From: a virus
IMG/VR virus record: IMGVR_UViG_3300045119_000248
Coordinates: 1 to 38,488 of that record
Strand: one strand, 5' to 3'
Length of the DNA stretch: 38,488 nucleotides
The notes below the pieces were generated by a model. The model made no database searches and had not been told where the DNA came from. It saw only the letters and a list, made by a program, of their open reading frames with translations. The first letter of the stretch is position 1, and each line of letters begins with the position of its first letter. Shown in pieces: positions 19,175-27,778 of this stretch. The position numbers and the translations under genes were made by a program.

Positions 19175-20779
19175 TTATGAGTTCGGGACGACGAGCGGCG
19201 CCCAATCGGTGTTGAGAACATCCCCCGTTCCGGTGTCGAGCCTGATCCAGCCCAACGTGGTCTTGCCGCCGGAAAGCACGGGGTTTGTGTTCGTGACCAA
19301 ATCTCCCTTTGTCCACGAGCCAGTCGTCGGGATCGATGCCGCCTGGTTCAGGCCGAACACGTTGATGCGGCTCAGGCCCGTGAATGTGCCGTCGAACATG
19401 TTGGCGACGGAAAGTCCGCTCGCGATCACGGAACCGTTCAGGACTGCGCAATTGGAGAACGTGACCGAATGACCGCTGCGCTGCTGGTACGCCTTCGTCA
19501 GGTTGCCGGTGCTGTCGGAAATCTGAAGCTCATAGACGTTCCCGGTCGGCGTTAGGCCGCGGCTGTTGTCGTTAAACTGGACGGCCACACACGCCGCAGC
19601 AGGCTGACTGAGTGATCCGTGAACGCGACAACGATTGTGGTCTATAAGCGTCAGACCGCCCGAGCTGCCTCCATTGTAAGCCTCAAGGTCGAGCTTGAGG
19701 TCCATATCGTTCACGGTATCGGCAAAGCCAATGACGATAGTCGCCATGTTGCGGCCGACGATGATACCCCTGCACGAATCGGAAGCGTCGATTTCTGGAC
19801 CAGGCGCGAGCGAGCCAGACCCTGCAATGTCAAAATCGAAATTCACGCGGCGGACGCGCTGCAGTATGCCACTGTTCGCCGCTGCGCTTGTCGTTCTGAT
19901 GGTTGCGCGCATATTGCCATCGTAGACGTTGTAGTCCCGCTGGCCGCCTGTGACCTCGATACCAACCAGCGCAACTGGACCCTGCACAACACCGCTGCAA
20001 TAGACAAATGCATCAATGTCGAAGTCGTGAACCGACTGGTATGTCGCATTCGGTTCGATATCGATGCCGCCGGGCTCATTCACGGAGTTGACCGTGCCGC
20101 CGATGTCCCAAGACCAGAGCCTGACCTGTATGCCCTGACACGAGATCAGGCTAACAAGGTTGCGGCCATCGGCAGCGGAGTTGTAGCCCTTGATTTCGAT
20201 ATAGCCCCCGACGCTCTGCGCTGAATTGCTGCTCCAGTTCGCCTGACTCACATAGACGCCATCGCCACGGATTTCGCGGCACTTGCCGATGACCTTGTAA
20301 TTCGTCGCGCCGGCGATACCGACGCAGAAAATATGCTCGTTCGCTGCCATCAGCGAACGGTTGCCGTTCATGTCGAGGTGGACCGTCACATTGCTGCAGG
20401 ACTGGACGATGATGGCGACGTAAGCCCCGCCGAAGTTCGGAGACGATCCGCCCGGCAGGAAGTTGACTTCGCCGTTGCAGACGACCGTGGTGCTGTTATA
20501 GGTCGAGCCGCTCAGGAGAACGCCAGCAAACGTCGAGTTTGCAGGGATAATGATGCGCTTGCCCTTGTTCGCATCGATGCAGGACTGGATCGCCGCTGTG
20601 TCGTCTGTCGTGCCGTCCGCGACGGTCTGCGCCACGATCGAGTCGTCTGTGTTTGCTTCGATCGTCGCACCAAGGGCCTGACAATCCGCCTTCCCAATCG
20701 GATGGCGCCCAGACCCGGACACGCCGTCCGTGTTGTACTGGCGGAACGCGGCGTGGAATGCGGTGGCGATATTGCCCAT
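19175..20779 (-). CDS. Tailspike 1, beta-helix protein, 534 aa
   Basis: Begins MGNIATAFHAAFRQYNTDGV. The pectate-lyase-superfamily entry motif DGTTDDTAAIQSCIDANKG appears near residue 55, followed by a beta-helix with repeated short strands (about 80-440) and a C-terminal carbohydrate-binding-like tail (TGSWTKGDLVTNTNPVLSGG, TTLGWIRLDTGTG). It is 11 bp after the gpJ-like tip gene. With the second tailspike it gives this phage two likely polysaccharide-recognising spikes. Function is inferred from fold. Confidence 0.8.
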   Translation of the reverse strand: MGNIATAFHAAFRQYNTDGVSGSGRHPIGKADCQALGATIEANTDDSIVAQTVADGTTDDTAAIQSCIDANKGKRIIIPANSTFAGVLLSGSTYNSTTVVCNGEVNFLPGGSSPNFGGAYVAIIVQSCSNVTVHLDMNGNRSLMAANEHIFCVGIAGATNYKVIGKCREIRGDGVYVSQANWSSNSAQSVGGYIEIKGYNSAADGRNLVSLISCQGIQVRLWSWDIGGTVNSVNEPGGIDIEPNATYQSVHDFDIDAFVYCSGVVQGPVALVGIEVTGGQRDYNVYDGNMRATIRTTSAAANSGILQRVRRVNFDFDIAGSGSLAPGPEIDASDSCRGIIVGRNMATIVIGFADTVNDMDLKLDLEAYNGGSSGGLTLIDHNRCRVHGSLSQPAAACVAVQFNDNSRGLTPTGNVYELQISDSTGNLTKAYQQRSGHSVTFSNCAVLNGSVIASGLSVANMFDGTFTGLSRINVFGLNQAASIPTTGSWTKGDLVTNTNPVLSGGKTTLGWIRLDTGTGDVLNTDWAPLVVPNS

Positions 20780-20789
20780 CGATCAAGCC

Positions 20790-22883
20790 CTAAACCGTTA
20801 CAACAGCCGGCCCGTCAGGCGCAGAAGCGTTTCCGCTCACGCTCTCGGCCGTGGCCCAGTAATTCCAGGTGCCCGCACCGGGCGTGTCCGTCTTCTCGAG
20901 CTTCTGGTTCGGTGCGCAGTAGATCGGCCCCGAGATATCGACTGCCGACCCGAACGCGCCGCTGCCGCGATAGACCCTGCAATCGCTCACGTTCGGATCG
21001 TTCGGCGCGAAGAAATCGACGGTTACAGTGCCGCTCGCATTGATCGCCGTAATCCCGGTTGGAGAACTGGGTGCAGCAACGCCGCCGACATCGACGCCAT
21101 CAACCTCGACATATTCGCTGGCCGCGCCATCCTGCGTCGTGAACCAAACCCGCACGTCGTAGGAGTTCTTCGGCAGCGAGCCTGACGTACCGGTGTAAGC
21201 CCCAATTGCGACGGGGATTATGGTCCAGACAGAGCCACTGTGGATCGTGTATTCGGCGTGGAACTGAAGATCCTGGCGGTCTGTCGGCACATCGCACGAT
21301 GCTGTCAGCGTGCCATCCGTCGACGTCACCATGACGCCGGTCGGAACTTCGATGTCGCCGCCCGTGCTGCCCGGGTTTGGCGCCGGGATCACACCTTCCT
21401 CTGTCGCGGCGTCGAACTCGTAGACGGCTGAGTCCGCGGCAGAGACGCCAATGATGCAGGATTGCGTTGCCATATCGATCTTGAACGACGTCACGTCCAT
21501 GTCGAGATCGATCGTCGGGCGCCCCCTGCGTTTGATCGTGACGTGAATGCGGCGCTCGCCAAGAGCATTGAGGCCGAACAGGTCTGTCGTGATCGTGCCG
21601 GCGCGCTCGGGGTTGGCCCGCGACGCCGCAATCTTCATCATCCTGCGCGCCTGGTTGTGCGACGGGCAGTAGGTGAGGTCGATCTGTCGGTCGATGACGG
21701 TTCCGCGCGCGGAGATATCCGCTTCGTCGCGCCACGGAAGGGCCTCTACAGGCTGGTAGTCGTTGTTCGGGTCGGTGAAGGTGGCCCGTATTTCATTGGC
21801 TGTCCGAAGCGGTCCCAGGCCCTTCGGAAGGCTGAACGAGCGGATGTGATCCTGCGTGATCGTGACCGATGGCGCTTGCCATTCGCCAACTTCAAGCGCG
21901 ATTGAGCCGTCCGCCTGCATCGCAAGCCAGCCATCGCAACTGTCGCTGAACGCCTTGAGAACGTCCTTTGGTGCCGTCGGCAGATCGTATCCGCCGTCGA
22001 TGCGATAGCGCCTGTCTGTACCGCCAGCGAGAAGCGGCACGCTCTGATCGGAGACCGTGGCGGCATACTGCCACTTTGCGAGCGATGGCAGCACGGCGGC
22101 GCGCGGCAAGCGCATTCCGTCCTTATGCGTCAGGTAATCGAAGATGACCCACGCCGCATTGTCGTAGCCGAGATTCCAAGTCGACCGATCGTCGATGTTC
22201 TGTTCCGGGTCGGTTCCGTTCCAAACGCGGTCGCCATGGATGACGCCGCGGTATGGCTGCGCCCCTCCTGGATAGTATTTTGTGAAGTCGGTTTGCTTCA
22301 CGCTACGCTGGACAAGCAGGATATTTGCGATGCCCTGAAGGCGATGTGCCGTCGTCCAAAGGACGGGAAAATTCGATATCAGCCGCGCGTTCGCGAGCTG
22401 GTCGTCCAGGCCCGTCTGGACGTCGATTGCAAAGACGCCAGAGCCCCAATAGTCCCGTGTCATGGATGGCGGGGCAATCACGTCGCCACCGCCGGCCAGC
22501 GTTACCCGCCTATCGCCAATCCAGTGCTCTAGAAATTCGACTTCGTGAGTAGCGACCAGAACGAGATCGAAGAGTGATCCGTTGCCGTTGCTGCGGAGGA
22601 ACGCGTGGACCCCACCGGCCTTATCCTTGCCGTAATAGCGCCTGCGGCTTGGGACCGGCTGGCGAACTGTGAACTGCTGGGCGGCCGACTTCTGCCCAGG
22701 GCCCGAGATCAGCGATGTGAGCCCAAATTCCAGAGCGCCGAGTGCGATAGTGCCGACGGCGCCTGCGACGGTGACACTTCCCACAATTACCGTGGCCGAG
22801 GTCGCGGCTGCCGCTGCGGCCGTTGAACCAGCCACCGCATAGGCCGCCGAGACAATTGCAGCGCCAAGGCTCGCAGGCATCAC
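20790..22883 (-). CDS. Tail tip / host-specificity protein (gpJ-like), 697 aa
   Basis: A large tail-tip protein, ATGA-coupled to the GNAT gene. The N-terminal 60 residues are hydrophobic and Ala/Gly-rich (ATVIVGSVTVAGAVGTIALG), followed by the central hub region (FDYLTHKDGMRLP, DVLKAFSDSCDGWLAMQADG) shared with lambda gpJ-type proteins, and a C-terminal pair of fibronectin type III-like domains (SPTGITAINASGTVTVDFFAP and PGAGTWNYWATAES). It would form the tail baseplate hub and contact the receptor together with the spikes that follow. Confidence 0.8.
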   Translation of the reverse strand: MMPASLGAAIVSAAYAVAGSTAAAAAATSATVIVGSVTVAGAVGTIALGALEFGLTSLISGPGQKSAAQQFTVRQPVPSRRRYYGKDKAGGVHAFLRSNGNGSLFDLVLVATHEVEFLEHWIGDRRVTLAGGGDVIAPPSMTRDYWGSGVFAIDVQTGLDDQLANARLISNFPVLWTTAHRLQGIANILLVQRSVKQTDFTKYYPGGAQPYRGVIHGDRVWNGTDPEQNIDDRSTWNLGYDNAAWVIFDYLTHKDGMRLPRAAVLPSLAKWQYAATVSDQSVPLLAGGTDRRYRIDGGYDLPTAPKDVLKAFSDSCDGWLAMQADGSIALEVGEWQAPSVTITQDHIRSFSLPKGLGPLRTANEIRATFTDPNNDYQPVEALPWRDEADISARGTVIDRQIDLTYCPSHNQARRMMKIAASRANPERAGTITTDLFGLNALGERRIHVTIKRRGRPTIDLDMDVTSFKIDMATQSCIIGVSAADSAVYEFDAATEEGVIPAPNPGSTGGDIEVPTGVMVTSTDGTLTASCDVPTDRQDLQFHAEYTIHSGSVWTIIPVAIGAYTGTSGSLPKNSYDVRVWFTTQDGAASEYVEVDGVDVGGVAAPSSPTGITAINASGTVTVDFFAPNDPNVSDCRVYRGSGAFGSAVDISGPIYCAPNQKLEKTDTPGAGTWNYWATAESVSGNASAPDGPAVVTV

Positions 22884-23335
22884 AACACCTTCGCGTAGAC
22901 GGTCTCGATAGGTGTGTGACCGAGGTGCTCAAGCAATCTGCCGGCCGCCGGGTGTGCGTTCTTGGCGCGCGTGTGCAGCACCTTCACCCCTTGGGCGCGC
23001 AGTTCGGTTTCGCAGAACTTGAATAGCCTCAGCGCAACCGTTGGCAGGCGTAGTTCGGGATCGATCCAGAAGATGTCAGACTCCGCCCATCGCGTCTTGC
23101 GGTAGTGGATCTGGAAAAATGTGAAATAGATCGCGTATCCAACCAGCCTGTCGCCATCTCTCGCCGTACAGATCAGCAGTTGGCCGCGCTCGTCTAGCGT
23201 GGCGTAGAGAGTGTAGTCCGGATCGAGTTTGACCGTGTCCTTGTTGCGGGCGATCTCTTCCCAATGCCGGACCAGCAGCGGCTTGATGTCGCCGATGACA
23301 TCGGCATACCGCTCGGTCCTGAATGCAATCGCCAT
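22880..23335 (-). CDS. GNAT-family acetyltransferase in the tail module, 151 aa
   Basis: A 151-residue GCN5-related acyltransferase: central strand GDRLVGYAIYFTFFQIHY, then the strand-helix IFWIDPELRLPTVALRLFKF where acetyl-CoA pyrophosphate is usually bound (the usual Q/RxxGxG/A is degenerate here), and a C-terminal ARDNxAAxRLLEHLG-like segment (KNAHPAAGRLLEHLGHTPIE). It lies between tail genes and is coupled to both, so it is co-expressed with the tail tip. Possible target: tail tip or host protein. Such GNAT genes recur next to tail genes in phages of this kind. Confidence 0.75.
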   Translation of the reverse strand: MAIAFRTERYADVIGDIKPLLVRHWEEIARNKDTVKLDPDYTLYATLDERGQLLICTARDGDRLVGYAIYFTFFQIHYRKTRWAESDIFWIDPELRLPTVALRLFKFCETELRAQGVKVLHTRAKNAHPAAGRLLEHLGHTPIETVYAKVL

Positions 23336-23347
23336 TGTTCCGGACCC

Positions 23348-23935
23348 TCAGAACGTAGGCCAGCGAACCGTGTAATTCTGAAGCGCGGACATGATCTCGA
23401 GGCCGCGATCACCAGGGAAGCGAAGAACCTGATCGCTGTTGCTATAGTAGCTGTATGGCGGACGCCCACGGCCAGCGAACCAACTCTCCGCGGTGATCCC
23501 GATGGTATCGACCCACTGCTTCTTGCCTTCGTCCCAGGACGTCGATTCCTGAAACGTCTGCATCGTGCCGCCCCAGATCGCATAGGGGTTGTCGAGCGGC
23601 GTCCATCTCCCGTCGGTCGTGAAGAACTGGATGAAAACATTGATCGGCTGGTTGACGTAGTCGAACGGGTCGCCTTCCTCTTCGGTTTGAAGATCGAGGC
23701 TGACGCCGCTGAGCGTGAAAATCGCCTGTGGCGCGTTTCCGTTTACCGCCTGCTCGAGCCCGTCGATCTTGCCGAGCCCGCGAAGGCCGTCCCAGTACGT
23801 GCCGCCGAACTTTCTGCGACCACTGAGGTTCGAGACCTGCATCGTCTGCGACGCGAACTGAAATCGCACGAGATGGGCCATGCAGACCATGCGGCCCGCC
23901 AAGGCCTCCGCTATCGTCTCGGGGAAATAGCCCAT
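23348..23935 (-). CDS. Tail protein, 195 aa
   Basis: Begins MGYFPETIAEALAGRMVCMA and has a conserved core typical of alphaproteobacterial tail-tip proteins (HLVRFQFASQTMQVSNLSGR, then YWDGLRGLGKIDGLEQAV and ESWFAGRGRPPYSYYS). Position between the tape-measure-adjacent gene and the tip protein corresponds to lambda L/M-type minor tail proteins. Exact role not assigned. One base separates it from the previous gene. Confidence 0.7.
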   Translation of the reverse strand: MGYFPETIAEALAGRMVCMAHLVRFQFASQTMQVSNLSGRRKFGGTYWDGLRGLGKIDGLEQAVNGNAPQAIFTLSGVSLDLQTEEEGDPFDYVNQPINVFIQFFTTDGRWTPLDNPYAIWGGTMQTFQESTSWDEGKKQWVDTIGITAESWFAGRGRPPYSYYSNSDQVLRFPGDRGLEIMSALQNYTVRWPTF

Positions 23936-23936
23936 G

Positions 23937-24644
23937 TCACGTCAGGTCTTCGATAAACTGGACTGTCTGCGACCCGATGAGGCCGGCATTCAGGCTAAGG
24001 CTCATCTGGTTGCCGTCGATGAGCGTCACCTGACACGACGGATCGTTGAAGTCCGCGATATCGCCAGCGAATGCCGCTGCCCGCGCTTCCGGAAGCGTCT
24101 GGCATGTGAAAACCGGATGCGCGCCGCCCCTGTCGACGGAAAGAACGCGCACGATCTTGTAAAGATACCTTCCGCCGAGAGTGTAGAGATGGCCACCTTC
24201 GGGATCGGCTCCCGCGATCATCTCAAGCTGCATCATCGTGTCACCGAGCGCGACCGGCGCGGCGAGGACACATTCGATTGGATCGTCCAGAAATCCCGCA
24301 CCATCGTCGAACGACGCACCGTCGTCGAACTCCACAGTCGAAATCGGCATAATCGGATTGCCGCTGCCATCAAGTGGCCAAGGCGCGCGGAGCAAATCGA
24401 GCACTGAGACGATGATTGACGTGACCGGGCCCTGAAGGATTCCATCAAGAGCGCGCCAGCACTTGATCTTCTGCGCATTACCGACGGACACGCCGGTATA
24501 GGTGATGTACCAGCAGCCTGAGTCCGATTGCTGCCATTGCGAACCACCCGACAATGCCGGGCCACCACTGACCGGGCGCGAGTTCGAATCGACATTAATC
24601 GCTGTGGGCGAGAGCGCATCGATGGGCCAGCGTTCCGCCGTCAT
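23937..24644 (-). CDS. Tail protein, 235 aa
   Basis: ATGA-coupled to the tape measure gene. Begins MTAERWPIDALSPTAINVDS and is beta-rich throughout (SDSGCWYITYTGVSVGNAQK, LSVDRGGAHPVFTCQTLPEA). No signal peptide or membrane segment. By position it is a distal-tail or minor tail protein acting with the 195-aa protein next to it. Family not recognised with certainty. Confidence 0.7.
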   Translation of the reverse strand: MTAERWPIDALSPTAINVDSNSRPVSGGPALSGGSQWQQSDSGCWYITYTGVSVGNAQKIKCWRALDGILQGPVTSIIVSVLDLLRAPWPLDGSGNPIMPISTVEFDDGASFDDGAGFLDDPIECVLAAPVALGDTMMQLEMIAGADPEGGHLYTLGGRYLYKIVRVLSVDRGGAHPVFTCQTLPEARAAAFAGDIADFNDPSCQVTLIDGNQMSLSLNAGLIGSQTVQFIEDLT

Positions 24645-27043
24645 CCGAACCTCGCCTGCGCGTCGGACATCAGCGCCGGGAGGTCACGCTTTACGCTCGA
24701 ATAGCCTAGCGAGGCACCTTGCTGTGCTGCGTGTAGCATCGTCTTCTTAAGCGCCTCGTCGCCGTAGACATGGCCCTGCACCACGACCGTTACCGACGGC
24801 ACTTGCTGCTGCTGACCCGGCGTCCTCACGCTGACACGCTCGCCCGGCGTTGCGCGGAACGCGACAAACTGAGAATCCGTGCCACCACTACCGCCGACAT
24901 CGAATTCGCCGCCGGCAGCGAATCCGAAGAAACTTGCGATATCGGCGAAGATACCAGCGCCGTTGAGGCCGGGAATTCCGAGGCCACCAACGGGCACGAC
25001 GTAAATCGGGTTTAACTGCGTGCCGTCCGGCTTGCTCCCCGATGGGCCGCCGATCAGCGAATTCAGTTGGTCCCCGATAGGACCGAGGATGTATTTCTCG
25101 ACGCTCTTCTTGGCGAGATCGGCCATGATGTCGAGTGGCAGTTGCTTCAGCGCCTTGCCGAGCGATTCCGTACCCTTGATGAGGCCCTCGATGTCGTTGC
25201 CGACTTGGTTCAGACCGTCGGCCGCGACCTGCTTGAGGCTTTGGTTCCAGTCCGCGTTCTCGGCGTCGATGAACTGCTGCAGTGCGCCAGCCTGCTGCCG
25301 CTGAAGGTCAAGCTGTCGCTGCTCCGCCTGCGCCTGCAGTGCCGCGCGCTTGTCGTCGGCTGTCTGCTCGATCGTGGTCTTGTCGAGCTGGTATTCGGCG
25401 AACGCAACGCTGTCTTTTGCGTAGCCAGCGGCCTTTGCGTCCAGCGCGGCGATCTCTTTGTCACGCTCGGAATCAATGGCCTTGCTCTGGTTGGTGAGCC
25501 AATCGTTGATCTGCTTTTCTGCTGCGCCGTAGTAATCGGATGTCCCTTTGAGAAGGTCGATCCGGAACGCGTCCTGCGCCTCGACCATCTGCGCATAGGC
25601 TTCGTCCTGCTTGTGCGTCAGATCCTCGAAGAGCTTCTCTTGGTCGGCGACGTCCTTTACGAGGGTCGCGGCCCAGCGCTGTTCCTCGTTCAGCCATTTG
25701 TTGAACGCTTCTTGAGCCTTGCGCGCCGCCTCGGACGCCTTGTTGGCGAATTCTGAGGCGTGCTGGGCGTTGTATTCATTCGTCTCTGAGCCGGTGATAG
25801 ATGCAAGCTGGCCCGCATATGCCGGATTGTTGCGCAACTGATCGGGCGAGATTCCAGCGGCCTTTGCGGCCTCGTTGATCGCCTTATCGATCGCTTGCGT
25901 GAGCTTCGGCTTGGAGAGTTCGGCGGCCTGCTGATCGAGCGACTTGCCAAACTGACCAAGCGCAGCCGTGGAGTCGATGACAGCCTGATTATGCTTCAGG
26001 GCAAGAGCGAGGCCGCTGAAATCGGTTTCGTGCGGACTTGCGCCACCTGGTGCGTGGCCGCCACCACTGACGACGCCGAATTTGCTGCCACCAAGAACAC
26101 CGCCGCCAAACAGGCTAAGCGCGTTTATAAACCCTTCGGACTGGCCGACCTTCTCAATCTCTTTGAGAGATTCGGTGATGCCGTTCAGAAATCTTGTCGC
26201 TACGCCCCCGGCATGGTCGCTCTGGCCCATCGTGGTGAGCAGATGGTCCCACGCTTCGCCGAGATTATGCGTCGCGCCCGTGAGGCCCTGATCCTGCGCT
26301 GCCCCCGCGCCGCCGATGCGACCTTCCAGCGCGGTCAGAACAACATTGAGCGCGCCAGCGTGATCCCCCTGCTCGTCGAAATCCTTGATCTGCTGCTTCT
26401 GCTGCGCGGAAAGCGCGATGCCCGCGCGCTGAAGCTGCGTGACCGTTCCTTCCGACGCCAACGCGATCGCTTTGACTGCGGCGGCCAGATCGCCATGGAA
26501 AACCGGACTCGCCGCGAGATCGGACGCCGCGTCGAGCGTGCGCTGGAACGCTTTTGGGCCCTCCACGCCGAATGTCGCCAATTCCTCGGCCGCGGCAAGG
26601 ACGGATTCGCGGGTCTGGAGCGTGTGCTCAGAAATACCCTCCGCCATCGACGCGATCTGTTCGCGCGTGACGCCGGAAGCAAAGCCCGTCGCCTGCAGCA
26701 CCGCGTCCACGCCGCGCATGGCCTGCTCGTAGGCTTCTGCCTTGGAGACGCTCTGCTCGAGCACGAGACCAAAGCCTGCAGCCGCAGCGCCAGCCGCAAG
26801 CCAGCCGCCGCCCAGCGTGGACAGAATACCGCCAAGCGGGCCGAGACTGGACGTGTACTGACGCGCGATCCCGTCCGCTTCCTCGAGCGTGGCACCAAAG
26901 AGTCTCGAGCCGCCCGTCGCCGTGTCGAAGTTCAGCCGCTTAAGCGCCGCTTCTCCGGTGGCGCCAAGCGAAAGCAGCGCGGCCTTGACCTGCTCGCTGC
27001 CTTCGACCGAGAGCCGAACTGCGACCTGGTTAGTTTGAGCCAT
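24641..27043 (-). CDS. Tail tape measure protein, 800 aa
   Basis: An 800-residue tape measure that sets tail length and may help DNA delivery. N-terminal MAQTNQVAVRLSVEGSEQVK, an Ala/Gly-rich hydrophobic region (GGWLAAGAAAAGFGLVLEQS) about residue 75-100, long helical stretches with regular heptads in the middle (QLDLQRQQAGALQQFIDAEN), and a C-terminal Gly-rich part with FGFAAGGEFDVGGSGG typical of lambda-type tape measures. Its start overlaps the end of the GT frameshift frame by 14 bp. Large size predicts a tail of moderate length. Confidence 0.88.
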   Translation of the reverse strand: MAQTNQVAVRLSVEGSEQVKAALLSLGATGEAALKRLNFDTATGGSRLFGATLEEADGIARQYTSSLGPLGGILSTLGGGWLAAGAAAAGFGLVLEQSVSKAEAYEQAMRGVDAVLQATGFASGVTREQIASMAEGISEHTLQTRESVLAAAEELATFGVEGPKAFQRTLDAASDLAASPVFHGDLAAAVKAIALASEGTVTQLQRAGIALSAQQKQQIKDFDEQGDHAGALNVVLTALEGRIGGAGAAQDQGLTGATHNLGEAWDHLLTTMGQSDHAGGVATRFLNGITESLKEIEKVGQSEGFINALSLFGGGVLGGSKFGVVSGGGHAPGGASPHETDFSGLALALKHNQAVIDSTAALGQFGKSLDQQAAELSKPKLTQAIDKAINEAAKAAGISPDQLRNNPAYAGQLASITGSETNEYNAQHASEFANKASEAARKAQEAFNKWLNEEQRWAATLVKDVADQEKLFEDLTHKQDEAYAQMVEAQDAFRIDLLKGTSDYYGAAEKQINDWLTNQSKAIDSERDKEIAALDAKAAGYAKDSVAFAEYQLDKTTIEQTADDKRAALQAQAEQRQLDLQRQQAGALQQFIDAENADWNQSLKQVAADGLNQVGNDIEGLIKGTESLGKALKQLPLDIMADLAKKSVEKYILGPIGDQLNSLIGGPSGSKPDGTQLNPIYVVPVGGLGIPGLNGAGIFADIASFFGFAAGGEFDVGGSGGTDSQFVAFRATPGERVSVRTPGQQQQVPSVTVVVQGHVYGDEALKKTMLHAAQQGASLGYSSVKRDLPALMSDAQARFG

Positions 27044-27778
27044 CCGAGCGTTCTCTCATTCCGGCAAGCGCGCCGGTTTCAATCCGCGCGAGGAAGTAGG
27101 ATGCGACGGATGCCTGGATGCCTTCCGAAGCGGCCAGCGCAATCGCGGCGCCCCAGTCGAACCCGACAGCAACTCCGCTCAGTCCGGCCCGCTGCATGAC
27201 ACCAGGACGAACTGCAATTGCATATGCCGCCATTCCTTCGAAGCTCGCGGGTGTGTTCGCTACGAAGGGGCAGACGCTGCCGCAATTTTTTCCGAGAGAC
27301 TTACAGCCCCGGCAGTATTCGCCGCCCCCGCGCCAGTCCCATTGCGCAAGGGCGGCTAAGCGTTTCCCTCTGCGGCCATCAGGACGTTGGCCGTCGTGTA
27401 CTGATCGAGGAAGGACGAGCCGATCGTTGGAATGGAGACGAGAGCAGAGATATTTTCGGGCGTGACCTGTGCGTCTGTCGTGCCATCTGCGTCTTTCACG
27501 CCATTCCAGTCCACGATGCCGTAGTGGGCCAGCTCCTTCGCGAACGCCGCCTGCACGAACGCGCGACGAAAGTTCGCGTCTCCGCCTTCGAACGAGCCAT
27601 CGTTCGCGACCGTCGTGCCGTCGCCGATCGAGGCGTCCGTGACTGCACTCAGGAGGGCCGATCGCGCGGCGCCGAGCGCGGCCTGGTACACCGTCATCGT
27701 GCACGGCCTGACGGTCACGGTCACTCCACCAGGGAGATTGAGCGGGTAATTCTCGGTCGGGAGAGAAAGACGGATCAT
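27030..27778 (-). CDS. GT-type tail assembly chaperone, -1 frameshift fusion product, 249 aa
   Basis: A canonical slippery heptamer, GGGAAAC, lies at 27368-27362 in the frame G-GGA-AAC just before the stop of the 140-residue upstream frame. A -1 shift there joins residues 1-139 to a 110-residue extension that starts RLAALAQWDW and contains four cysteines (YCRGCKSLGKNCGSVCPF), then VANTPASFEGM and a helical C terminus. The extension ends at 27030, overlapping the tape measure start. Siphophages make two tail chaperones this way (lambda gpG and gpGT), and a Cys-containing extension in this place is known from related phages. The extension has no good start of its own. Confidence 0.8.
27356..27778 (-). 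CDS. Tail assembly chaperone (G-like), 140 aa
   Basis: The 0-frame product, begins MIRLSLPTENYPLNLPGGVT. Beta-strand N terminus, then helices (AALGAARSALLSAVTDASIG and RRAFVQAAFAKELAHYGIVD) and a C-terminal tail ending at TAG after the slippery site. It overlaps the preceding tail tube stop by one base. Position between tail tube and tape measure fits a lambda gpG analogue. Confidence 0.75.
   Translation of the reverse strand: MIRLSLPTENYPLNLPGGVTVTVRPCTMTVYQAALGAARSALLSAVTDASIGDGTTVANDGSFEGGDANFRRAFVQAAFAKELAHYGIVDWNGVKDADGTTDAQVTPENISALVSIPTIGSSFLDQYTTANVLMAAEGNA
27362..27368 (-). promoter_or_regulatory. Programmed -1 ribosomal frameshift site (GGGAAAC)
   Basis: X-XXY-YYZ heptamer G-GGA-AAC in phase with the 0 frame, one codon before the TAG at 27358-27356. 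After slippage, translation resumes with CGC. Lambda uses the similar GGGAAAG. Confidence 0.8.

Noticed and set aside
25895-27199. 434-codon + strand frame opposite the tape measure gene
   Set aside because: Arg/Ala-rich composition with no domain; typical shadow of a GC-rich coding strand with long helices.
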